Shown piece by piece: positions 1 through 5,402 of a stretch of DNA of 10,065 nt (positions are counted from its first letter, which is position 1; each line of letters opens with the position of its first letter). Below the pieces are notes generated by a model that saw only the letters and a list, made by a program, of their open reading frames with translations, was not told the origin of the DNA and did no database searches. Position numbers and translations under genes: made by a program. Source of the stretch: Methanosarcinales archaeon (GTDB lineage: Archaea > Halobacteriota > Syntropharchaeia > Alkanophagales > Methanospirareceae); contig JAODGP010000040.1 in the NCBI GenBank assembly GCA_025464345.1, positions 1 through 10,065 on the forward strand. The letters run 5' to 3'.

Positions 1-454
1 TGTATATGAGCAGGAAAGCAGTGATCAGCATCAATTCCATGAAGACATACAGCAGTGCGAGATTACCACTATAAACCAGCCATAGCATTGATGCCGCATA
101 TAGGTCGTATATAAATATGTATCTCCTGAATTCTCGCTCAGCCTCTACTTTCATCTCCTCAAACCTGTGCTCCATATATGGCAGTGCGAATAGAGCAACC
201 ATCGCCGATACAAAGCATATTGTCAGTCCAAACGCATGTGAGATGTAGTCCAGATTGAGGTATATATCCCCTACTGGCGGTGAGAATCGCATCAACAATA
301 TCTCCGCAGGACCTGGCAGAAACAGACTGTAAATAATCGCGAAGAATGGTATTAGAAATGCCGTAGCGGAGAGGTATGTAGCTCCTTTGGGCTTGAGAAT
401 CGGTGCTATGAACGCCACAGCCAGTGGTATGATCAGCAGATGGAGAAAACTCAT
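1..454 (-). CDS. F420H2 dehydrogenase proton-translocating subunit, NuoM/FqoM-like (partial, 5' end of gene)
   Basis: This is the N-terminal 151 codons of a polytopic membrane subunit of the F420H2:quinone/phenazine oxidoreductase (complex I-like); the rest lies outside the window. The reading frame starts with ATG at 454-452 and encodes MSFLHLLIIPLAVAF followed by several hydrophobic segments. Around residues 131-151 it reads NLALLYVFMELMLITAFLLI, which matches the NuoL/M/N antiporter segment carrying the conserved membrane glutamate (here E140, equivalent to NuoM E144). The context FMELMLITAF resembles NuoM more than NuoL, which has a GWE..G..SYLLI pattern, so I favour the M subunit. The start overlaps the stop of the K gene by four bases (ATGA), showing translational coupling. 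L or an Mrp-type homologue remains possible. Confidence 0.82.
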   Translation of the reverse strand, partial: MSFLHLLIIPLAVAFIAPILKPKGATYLSATAFLIPFFAIIYSLFLPGPAEILLMRFSPPVGDIYLNLDYISHAFGLTICFVSAMVALFALPYMEHRFEEMKVEAEREFRRYIFIYDLYAASMLWLVYSGNLALLYVFMELMLITAFLLIY

Positions 455-771
455 ACCCTATCACCCCCTATCGTGATATGCTCTATAAGTACGTTCTTCT
501 TCCTCCTGTCCTGTATCACAATCGCGGCGATCAGCACGAGGAGTTCACCCGCACTGGTGAATATGGTTATTATAGAAGTGCCAAACGCAGGGCTCGCGGC
601 TATCACAAATGCTGGAATTAAAGACATGAACACCGCACCAAACATGAGTTCCAGTGCGATCAGCAGCCTTATCAGGTCTTTACACGAGAGTGCGGTGAGG
701 AACCCTGCAAGAAGTATTGCGAACGACGATAGATAAATTACAGGAACGGTCATCGCATTTAGCTCCAGCAT
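451..771 (-). CDS. fqoK: F420H2 dehydrogenase subunit K (NuoK-like)
   Basis: A 106-residue membrane protein with three hydrophobic helices, the size and topology of NuoK/FpoK. It is part of the proton-pumping membrane arm of the F420H2 dehydrogenase. Two membrane glutamates are visible: E41 in LLIALELMFGAV and E76 in FTSAGELLVLIAAIV. They are 35 residues apart, close to the spacing of the essential E36 and E72 of bacterial NuoK. The start codon overlaps the stop of the J gene by one base (TAATG) and the stop overlaps the M-like start by four bases, so J, K and M are one operon. An internal ATG at codon 7 could also serve as start. The symbol fqoK rather than fpoK follows the J-K-M order and is tentative. 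Confidence 0.88.
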   Translation of the reverse strand: MLELNAMTVPVIYLSSFAILLAGFLTALSCKDLIRLLIALELMFGAVFMSLIPAFVIAASPAFGTSIITIFTSAGELLVLIAAIVIQDRRKKNVLIEHITIGGDRV

Positions 772-1238
772 TAGCTCTCCTCACCCCTGTATAATCTTAT
801 CACAGACAGGAAGAGTAATATGACAAGAGAAGTCAGGAACACGACAAGGAGCTGATATTCTGACGTCTTTATGAATCCACTCAGGGAGAAGGCTACCCGC
901 CCGGGTATGCCATAACCGGCGGCGGATATGAAGTGGCAGAGTACCGCGGCTGTTATAGCCACCGGTATACACCACACCCATGAGAACTGCCGCTCCGGCA
1001 TCGCACGGTAAGTAGCAGCAAGCGCTACGGTCACTATGCCTATCGCACCGACGAATACGAAGACAATCAGTACGAACACTGACTGGATATCAAAGAGCGT
1101 GTAAACAGACGCGACCATAACGAGGGTTAATGTCATGAACAACGCCGAATAGAAGTTATCTTTACTGAGCAGGACACCCAGGGACGAGAGTACGAGAACC
1201 CCTGCAAAGCCGCTCAGTAATACCATTTCAGCATTCAT
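771..1238 (-). CDS. fqoJ: F420H2 dehydrogenase subunit J (NuoJ-like), first gene of operon
   Basis: About 155 residues with five hydrophobic segments, as in NuoJ/FpoJ. The segment VFVLIVFVFVGAIGIVTVAL corresponds to the conserved third helix of NuoJ (consensus ..V.VGAI.VL..F..M). I chose ATG at 1238-1236 (MNAEMVLLSGFAG...) over the longer GTG start at 1286-1284. A TATA-like box (TTTTTATG, minus strand, about 1268-1261) lies roughly 26 bases upstream of this ATG, which places the GTG before the promoter. The shorter start also begins directly with the first membrane helix, typical for the family. The mRNA would be essentially leaderless. J leads the operon, followed by K and an M-like gene with overlapping junctions. 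Confidence 0.86.
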   Translation of the reverse strand: MNAEMVLLSGFAGVLVLSSLGVLLSKDNFYSALFMTLTLVMVASVYTLFDIQSVFVLIVFVFVGAIGIVTVALAATYRAMPERQFSWVWCIPVAITAAVLCHFISAAGYGIPGRVAFSLSGFIKTSEYQLLVVFLTSLVILLFLSVIRLYRGEES

Positions 1239-1255
1239 GGATTCAAGTTTTTGCA

Positions 1256-1268
1256 CTATACATAAAAA
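1256..1268 (-). promoter_or_regulatory. TATA-box promoter of the fqoJKM operon
   Basis: Minus strand reads TTTTTATGTATAG. The box centre is about 26 bases before the ATG at 1238, the usual archaeal distance between TATA box and transcription start, so transcription would begin at or next to the start codon. No Shine-Dalgarno sequence precedes that ATG. Confidence 0.6.
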
Positions 1269-1305
1269 GCTTTTCGGTTTTTTCACGCCGGGTGGGTGAT
1301 GACTG

Positions 1306-1315
1306 TTTTTATATC
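1306..1315 (+). promoter_or_regulatory. TATA-box promoter of the ACT protein-hom operon
   Basis: Plus strand reads TTTTTATATC. Its centre is about 27 bases before the ATG at 1338, again predicting a leaderless transcript. It is divergent from the fqo promoter; the two boxes are about 45 bases apart. Confidence 0.6.
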
Positions 1316-1337
1316 CCGCATCTAATTTTATCCTGAT

Positions 1338-1829
1338 ATGAAGATAGCGATGGACATTGAGCTGAAGGACATTCCGGGTCAGCTTGTGCGGGCGTTGAAG
1401 CCGATATCAGACCTCGGGGGTAATATCCTCAGCGTGCTGCATCAGCGTGATAAGAAGACGCCATCAGGGCGAGTGCCTGTTCAGCTCGTATTTGAGCTGG
1501 AAGAGGGGCGACTGGACAGACTGGTGGAGAAGCTGAGGGGCGAGGGTATGCAGGTGGTGAGGATAGGCAAGGAGCGGATGAAAGATTCCATGGTCGTTAT
1601 CCTCATCGGGCACATCGTACATTCTGACTTACGGGATACGATAGACCGGATAGACCGTACGGGCTTTGCGGAAGTTGTGGAGCTATCCATGTCCATGCCG
1701 GGCGTGGACAAGAAATCTTCTGCTTCGCTTGTTATCTCTGCGATCGGTAAGAGCGAATTGAAAGAAGCCCTGGGTATACTGGAGGATACGGCGAGAGAGA
1801 AGGGCATCATGGTCATATCGCCTATATAA
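1338..1829 (+). CDS. ACT-domain protein, predicted allosteric regulator of homoserine dehydrogenase (COG2061-like)
   Basis: A 163-residue protein with an N-terminal ACT domain (residues about 1-80) shown by the signature DIPGQLVRALKPI and GGNILSVLHQRD. ACT domains bind amino acids and control biosynthetic enzymes. The second half (about 83-163, starting DSMVVILIGHIVHSDLRDTI) looks like a second ACT-like alpha/beta unit. The gene sits 12 bases before homoserine dehydrogenase on the same strand. In archaea homoserine dehydrogenase often lacks its own C-terminal ACT domain, and a separate ACT protein is encoded beside it, which is the basis of the COG2061 description. Feedback control by threonine or another aspartate-family amino acid is inferred. 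The ATG at 1338 is supported by the TATA box 27 bases upstream. Confidence 0.85.
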   Translation: MKIAMDIELKDIPGQLVRALKPISDLGGNILSVLHQRDKKTPSGRVPVQLVFELEEGRLDRLVEKLRGEGMQVVRIGKERMKDSMVVILIGHIVHSDLRDTIDRIDRTGFAEVVELSMSMPGVDKKSSASLVISAIGKSELKEALGILEDTAREKGIMVISPI

Positions 1830-1841
1830 TGGTATGAGATT

Positions 1842-2843
1842 ATGAAAAGAGAGAGGGCAGTGAGGCTCACGATTGTGGGGTTCGGGCATGTTGGCGGTGG
1901 AGTAGCCGAGGTGATAATGCGTAAACATCAAGAGCTAAAGGAGATTTACGGGCTTGACCTGAGGATAGTGGGCATAGCGGATTTGAAAGGTGTTACGATA
2001 AATGAGAAGGGGCTGAGCGAACCCGAGATAGCGAAGTTCCGTGACGGGTCCGTACTGGCTGGGATGAGCACAGAGGATATGATAAGGGAGGTGGAACACG
2101 AGCTCATGGTGGAGGCGACGCCGACGAATGTCGTTGATGGAGAACCTGGTGTGACACATATAGTCACCGCACTGGAATCAGGGAGGCATGTGGTGACCTC
2201 GAATAAAGGTCCGCTCGCTTTACAGTATCGCAGGTTGACGGAGCTTGCGGAGCGTCATGGCAGGGAACTCAGGTTTGAAGCCACGGTCGGCGGTGCTATG
2301 CCGCTAATATCCATGATACGGAATAACCTCGCAGGTAACAGGATAATCTCCATAAAGGGCATATTAAATGGCACATGCAACTATATTCTGACGAGGATGG
2401 GCGAGGAGAACCTGCCGTACGAGCACGTGCTAAGGGAGGCGCAGGAGATAGGGATCGCCGAGTCTGACCCGACGAAGGATGTGGAAGGGATTGATACTGC
2501 AGTGAAGCTCGTCATACTCGCAAATGCGGTATTTGATATGGATGTTACATACCGTGATGTTAAGGTTCGGGGCATCACGGAAATAACGCCCGATGCGCTC
2601 AAGCTCGCGCACGATGCCGGGTATGCGATAAAATTGATAGGCGATGTGGACGACGAAGGCAGGCTGGAGGTGGCACCGCGACTGGTGCCGCTCGGAGACC
2701 CGTTGAACGTCAATGGCACACTGAACGTTGCGACCATAAGAACCGATCTCGCCGGTGATATCACGGTCATCGGTAAGGGTGCGGGACCCATAGAAGCCGC
2801 AAGTGCTATACTGTCCGATATAATAGGCATTTATGCACGGTAA
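1842..2843 (+). CDS. hom: Homoserine dehydrogenase
   Basis: 333 residues, the length of the ACT-less homoserine dehydrogenases. The enzyme reduces aspartate-semialdehyde to homoserine with NAD(P)H, the branch point to threonine and methionine. The N-terminal Rossmann fold has GFGHVG at residues 13-18. Family signatures follow: TSNKGPLA (119-126, with K122), GGAMP (150-154), ILNGTCNYIL (174-183), AESDPTKDVEGID (206-218) and GKGAGP (311-316). By comparison with the yeast enzyme, E207, D218, K222 and K122 fit the substrate-binding and catalytic positions. There is no C-terminal ACT domain; the gene just upstream supplies a separate one. The stop codon is two bases from the 3' end of the convergent tRNA gene. 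The start at ATG 1842 is the only good one, with no strong Shine-Dalgarno sequence. Confidence 0.95.
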   Translation: MKRERAVRLTIVGFGHVGGGVAEVIMRKHQELKEIYGLDLRIVGIADLKGVTINEKGLSEPEIAKFRDGSVLAGMSTEDMIREVEHELMVEATPTNVVDGEPGVTHIVTALESGRHVVTSNKGPLALQYRRLTELAERHGRELRFEATVGGAMPLISMIRNNLAGNRIISIKGILNGTCNYILTRMGEENLPYEHVLREAQEIGIAESDPTKDVEGIDTAVKLVILANAVFDMDVTYRDVKVRGITEITPDALKLAHDAGYAIKLIGDVDDEGRLEVAPRLVPLGDPLNVNGTLNVATIRTDLAGDITVIGKGAGPIEAASAILSDIIGIYAR

Positions 2844-2845
2844 AA

Positions 2846-2917
2846 TGCCCCAGCCGGGGATCGAACCCGGATCATGGGCTCCGCAGGCCCACAGGATATC
2901 CATTACCACACTGGGGC
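2846..2917 (-). tRNA. tRNA-Arg (anticodon GCG)
   Basis: The minus strand folds as a tRNA. The acceptor stem GCCCCAG/CTGGGGC has 7 perfect pairs and A73 as discriminator. The anticodon stem TGGGC/GCCCA closes the loop CTGCGGA, giving anticodon GCG (bases 2884-2882), which reads CGC and CGU. The variable loop is TGAT, and the T stem CCGGG/CCCGG encloses TTCGATC. A20 after G18 G19 and C35 fit arginine identity. No 3' CCA is encoded, and a short TTTTA tract follows. The D stem is poor: only G11-C24 and G12-C23 pair, while positions 10-25 and 13-22 are T-T. Confidence 0.93.
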
Positions 2918-2931
2918 TCATTATTATAGTA

Positions 2932-2943
2932 ATTATATACAAG
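2932..2943 (-). promoter_or_regulatory. TATA box of tRNA-Arg
   Basis: Minus strand reads TTGTATATAATT, a strong archaeal TATA box centred about 20 bases before the first base of the tRNA. Transcription would begin at or within a few bases of the mature 5' end. Confidence 0.55.
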
Positions 2944-2997
2944 AAAGGAGAAAAAAGATACCAAATACGTCAGGCTCGCTGATATATTCCATTTACT

Positions 2998-3026
2998 CCT
3001 GTTTGAAGTATGATTATATGAACAGG
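2998..3026 (+). promoter_or_regulatory. Promoter of the methyltransferase remnant with flanking inverted repeat
   Basis: A TATA-like ATTATATG (3013-3020) lies between arms CCTGTT (2998-3003) and AACAGG (3021-3026), which are perfect 6-base inverted repeats. A GAGGAG Shine-Dalgarno sequence follows near 3038-3043, 8 bases before the ATG at 3051. The arms could be an operator around the TATA box, but 6-base arms can arise by chance. Confidence 0.35.
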
Positions 3027-3050
3027 TCAGCCTAAAAGAGGAGCATTGAA

Positions 3051-3278
3051 ATGGACGAGAGCTACTATCGCCACACAACAGGATGGTTGGGAAAATGGGC
3101 ATGGCTCTACAATTTTATTGCTCTCCCTTTAACCGGCATAAGAAATAAGGTTTCAGGTATGATTGACTCAAAAGTCAAAATAAAAATTCTGGATGTCTGC
3201 ACGGGAGACACAGGCATTTGCATTTGCGAAAAAGGTTTTGATGTTGTTGGACTTGACTTTATGAACTCACGCATATGA
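3051..3278 (+). pseudogene. Truncated and frameshifted class I SAM-dependent methyltransferase (N-terminal remnant)
   Basis: The 75-codon frame shows the start of a class I methyltransferase: MDESYYRHTTGWLGKWAWLY, then motif I beginning ILDVCTG (46-52) and the motif II-like KGFDVVGLD (61-69). An intact gene should run about 200 or more residues, so the larger C-terminal part is missing. Motif I is also damaged. Bases 3211-3231 read QAFAFAK in the +1 frame, the residues expected between CTGTG and KGF. This suggests a 5-base loss near 3206 and a 1-base loss in the A-run at 3229-3233, which together restore the frame. The remnant ends inside the 3' end of the radical SAM gene (20-base overlap). 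It is clearly more AT-rich than its neighbours. A Shine-Dalgarno sequence and TATA box survive. The methyl acceptor is unknown. Confidence 0.75.
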
Positions 3279-4881
3279 ACCCCTGCAATTTATTATAGAT
3301 CGGCACCGGAACCGAGCGTTTCAGGTCGTCCATACTGCTGAACGGTCTGTTCCTGAGTATTTGTGCGGCATTGCGAGCGCCGATACCGGGAATCGCCTCT
3401 ATCTGGTACATCTTCGCACTGTTTATCCCCAGCGGGAACTCAATCGCCGTTACAGACCGCATACCGTAATCTATCACCCTCGCATCAATGAATCTGTTAC
3501 GCTCATACAGACCGATGACGCCGGTGAGGATGGGATAAGAGCCAAGCTGACGTGCGAAAGTGACTTTACCGGCATGTGTCTCGCACCGCAATTCACGAAG
3601 CACCGTACCAGGCGGGACAACACGTCTGAGCATCTCACGGTCTATATTCTCACGAACACGCCTCTTGAACGATTTGAAGTATCGCTTATGCCGTTTCAGG
3701 TTTCTGTAGCCGAAACTGGCGATGGGTGTATGTGGCAGTATCTTGACCTGCCGGATATTGATCCTGCGCAGCAGGAGGTTCTGGCTGAGTAGATTCTCCA
3801 GGAATTCATAATTACGCTCGAATGTCTCTTTCGTCTCGCCCATCAGCCCGCATACGAAGTTCAAACCGGGCAGTAGCACAGGCATCCCGTTCGCACCACG
3901 AGCACCACCGATGGAGTTCACCATTGCGATAGCAAAGAGCACATCATCGGGATACGCAGCGAGATTGTTTGCCTTCACAACCTTCTCATCCGCACTCTCC
4001 ATGCCGAATACCGCTACGTTACCCGCAGTCTGGTATTCCACAATCGTCTTCAGCACCTCTCTACTCTCTTCCGGATATGTTGCTATCGTCTTTGGGTTGA
4101 TGTTATCCAGATGCAGTGTTTTTATACCAGGGCAGAGCCGCCAGATAGCCCTGTGGAAGTTCAACATCCGTTCCGGTTCGGGTATCGGGTTATCGAGATC
4201 AGCCATGTAGCAGAGGAAATCCGGTTGCTTACCGAGTCTGAAATGGCGAATGCCCTGCGAATAGAGCTGTTCAAACTCCGCGAGCACGCATTCAGGTGGT
4301 CGCATCCACCTGTGCTGGAACCGTTCCATGCAGAACGAGCATCTTGACCAGTAGCAGCCACGGTAGGTCTCCATCTCACATATGACATACGGGAAGTCTG
4401 GATGCAATCGCACCACTTCGGCACCGAGCAGTGCGAATCGGTTCAGGTCTGGCGAGCCTGCATTCGCACGTGTAATCTCAAGCAAGCGTTCATACAGTGC
4501 GGTTTCAAACGGGTATTCAATGACTTCGAGCTGGTCGGGTGGCTTTTGCGTGAGTTCCAGCGTTATCGGACCCACAAGTATATTGCGGTTTGCGATAGCG
4601 ACCTCTGGCAGTTCTGCCATGCGGAGCGGTACACCACCGAGATATTTTCCCGGCACGATGGCACCCGCAATGATGACCATGAGGTCGAAACTGGCAAGCT
4701 TCGCTCTCAACCGTGTATCCGTTCTGAACTGGTCTATGGTGGTATAAAGGAGCTGATCCACGCTATACCGGCTAATCGATCTGAGCATACCCCAGATGTA
4801 GCGTGGATAGGGTGCAATATAAGGCGGGACACCGAGACATGACGGCTCGTCCACATAGCCATCAAGAATCGCTATCTTCAT
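3259..4881 (-). CDS. Radical SAM protein with C-terminal helix-hairpin-helix domain (COG1031-like)
   Basis: 540 residues. The N terminus MKIAILDGYVDEPSCLGVPP and PRYIWG is characteristic of the archaeal COG1031 radical SAM family, whose substrate is unknown to me. The [4Fe-4S] cluster motif is RGCYWSRCSFC with cysteines 176, 181 and 184, so the spacing is CX4CX2C instead of the usual CX3CX2C. A SAM-barrel continuation is visible, with FGMESADEKVVKANNL (292-307) and GLNFVCGLMGET (339-350). The C-terminal IEAIPGIGARNAAQILRNRP (494-513) is a helix-hairpin-helix motif typical of nucleic-acid binding proteins, so action on DNA or RNA is plausible but unproven. The gene stands alone; its stop overlaps the methyltransferase remnant. 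The ATG at 4881 fits the conserved N terminus. No Shine-Dalgarno sequence is evident. Confidence 0.88.
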   Translation of the reverse strand: MKIAILDGYVDEPSCLGVPPYIAPYPRYIWGMLRSISRYSVDQLLYTTIDQFRTDTRLRAKLASFDLMVIIAGAIVPGKYLGGVPLRMAELPEVAIANRNILVGPITLELTQKPPDQLEVIEYPFETALYERLLEITRANAGSPDLNRFALLGAEVVRLHPDFPYVICEMETYRGCYWSRCSFCMERFQHRWMRPPECVLAEFEQLYSQGIRHFRLGKQPDFLCYMADLDNPIPEPERMLNFHRAIWRLCPGIKTLHLDNINPKTIATYPEESREVLKTIVEYQTAGNVAVFGMESADEKVVKANNLAAYPDDVLFAIAMVNSIGGARGANGMPVLLPGLNFVCGLMGETKETFERNYEFLENLLSQNLLLRRINIRQVKILPHTPIASFGYRNLKRHKRYFKSFKRRVRENIDREMLRRVVPPGTVLRELRCETHAGKVTFARQLGSYPILTGVIGLYERNRFIDARVIDYGMRSVTAIEFPLGINSAKMYQIEAIPGIGARNAAQILRNRPFSSMDDLKRSVPVPIYNKLQGFICVSS

Positions 4882-4957
4882 AGGACTGGAGGTTTAAGGT
4901 ATGAGGAAATGCGTTGTCATGCTTTGACACTAACCTGACGGTTTCAATTTTACTATT

Positions 4958-4971
4958 AGGTCATATGACCT
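4958..4971. promoter_or_regulatory. Perfect 14-bp palindrome, possible operator
   Basis: AGGTCATATGACCT is identical to its reverse complement. It lies in the divergent region about 77 bases before the radical SAM start, next to an A/T-rich TAGTAAAATTG (minus strand, about 4956-4946) that could be a TATA box for that gene. A dimeric regulator site is a reasonable guess. Nothing else in the window shares the sequence. Confidence 0.4.
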
Positions 4972-4974
4972 CCT

Positions 4975-5000
4975 CTACATAACACATCTACATAACACAT
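4975..5000. repeat. Two tandem copies of a 13-base repeat
   Basis: CTACATAACACAT occurs twice without a gap (4975-4987 and 4988-5000), immediately before the TATA box of the candidate RNA at 5011. Two adjacent copies in phase with slightly more than one helical turn suggest a regulator binding site, or simply a recent duplication. The copies are identical. Confidence 0.7.
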
Positions 5001-5010
5001 ATAGACATGC

Positions 5011-5020
5011 GATATAAAAA
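5011..5020 (+). promoter_or_regulatory. TATA box upstream of the candidate structured RNA
   Basis: GATATAAAAA is a good archaeal TATA box. With the usual spacing, transcription would start near 5041, at the beginning of the GC-rich self-complementary region. The operon start codon at 5223 is about 180 bases further on, so this promoter would give a long structured leader or a separate RNA. Confidence 0.5.
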
Positions 5021-5033
5021 GCAAATCGAATTT

Positions 5034-5200
5034 CCCACTACGGGCAACAGCCGTGGCTCCTTGACAGTGAGGGTTTCCTCTACATCGCTGGTATTCCGAG
5101 CGATACGCGGGTGTGGGTAGAGCGCCCGGGGCTCGAGGTCCCGAAGAGAGGAGGGAAGAGAGGGCGCCACCCCACACGCTTCGTTCATAGCGTAATGTGA
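5034..5200 (+). ncRNA. Candidate structured RNA of unknown class (or structured 5' leader)
   Basis: A GC-rich island of about 160 bases in an AT-richer intergenic region, with several helices readable by eye. A possible closing helix pairs CACTACG (5036-5042) with CGTA.GTG (5191-5199, AT bulge). Inside are ACGGgC/GCCGT with loop AACA (about 5040-5054), GAGG/CCTC (5069-5080), ATCGCT/AGCGAT (5084-5104), and a long interrupted hairpin pairing GCG.GTGTGGGT.GCGCCC (5106-5127) with GGGCGC.ACCCCACACGC (5163-5179). The loop of that hairpin has a purine tract with GAAGAGAGG twice (5143-5151, 5155-5163). A TATA box lies about 25 bases before. I see none of the conserved sequences of tRNA, 5S, SRP or RNase P RNA. 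It ends just before a Shine-Dalgarno GGAGG at 5208. The strand is inferred from the TATA box only. Confidence 0.42.
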
Positions 5201-5222
5201 AATTATAGGAGGTCTCATTGGG

Positions 5223-5402
5223 TTGCAATTATATGACAAAGTCAAGATCCATACCTTTAAGAAAAAAGATGGAATACAGGTGAGTGTGGATGGAGACGAG
5301 AAAGCACTCAATTTCAATATCTATCTTCAAGTGATTCTCTATCTCCATATGCGCCCACAGATATTTTATCAATATTTGAATACAAATATAAAGGGTGGTT
5401 AG
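5223..5402 (+). CDS. Small hypothetical protein (59 residues)
   Basis: An open frame starting TTG at 5223 encodes 59 residues beginning MQLYDKVKIHTFKKK and ending YLNTNIKGG. It is preceded by GGAGG at 5208-5212, a good archaeal Shine-Dalgarno sequence ten bases upstream. The first half is lysine-rich with alternating hydrophobic residues; the middle, FNIYLQVILYLHM, is hydrophobic but too short and polar to call a membrane segment. The stop codon overlaps the GTG of the next gene, so it would be the first gene of the operon. I do not recognise the protein. The Shine-Dalgarno sequence could instead serve a shorter overlapping frame, so this is a tentative gene. Confidence 0.4.
   Translation: MQLYDKVKIHTFKKKDGIQVSVDGDEKALNFNIYLQVILYLHMRPQIFYQYLNTNIKGG

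Noticed and set aside
159..464. 101-codon open frame on the minus strand
   Set aside because: It overlaps the M-like subunit in another frame. The alternative frame from 454 gives a clear NuoL/M/N membrane protein, while this one is a low-complexity composition without motifs.
1481..2942. Several antisense open frames of 73-170 codons opposite the ACT gene and hom
   Set aside because: They are shadows of strongly supported genes, rich in serine and without motifs. One runs through the tRNA gene.
2846..3278. tRNA-Arg as an integration site for a mobile element that brought the methyltransferase
   Set aside because: The methyltransferase lies on the 5' side of the tRNA, no duplicated tRNA 3' end is visible nearby, and there is no integrase. 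Simple transfer and decay is enough.
5034..5200. Assignment of the structured region to tRNA, RNase P RNA or SRP RNA
   Set aside because: CGGGGCTCGAGGTCCCG resembles a T arm, but no acceptor stem fits beside it. The RNase P core (GAGGAAAGTC, ACAGAA) and the SRP helix 8 signature are absent, and the length is too short for SRP RNA.
4956..5317. Minus-strand frames of 90 and 109 codons over the intergenic region
   Set aside because: They read through the self-complementary GC-rich region and into the start of the plus-strand operon. The peptides have no hydrophobic core or family pattern, so the open frames look like by-products of GC-rich sequence.
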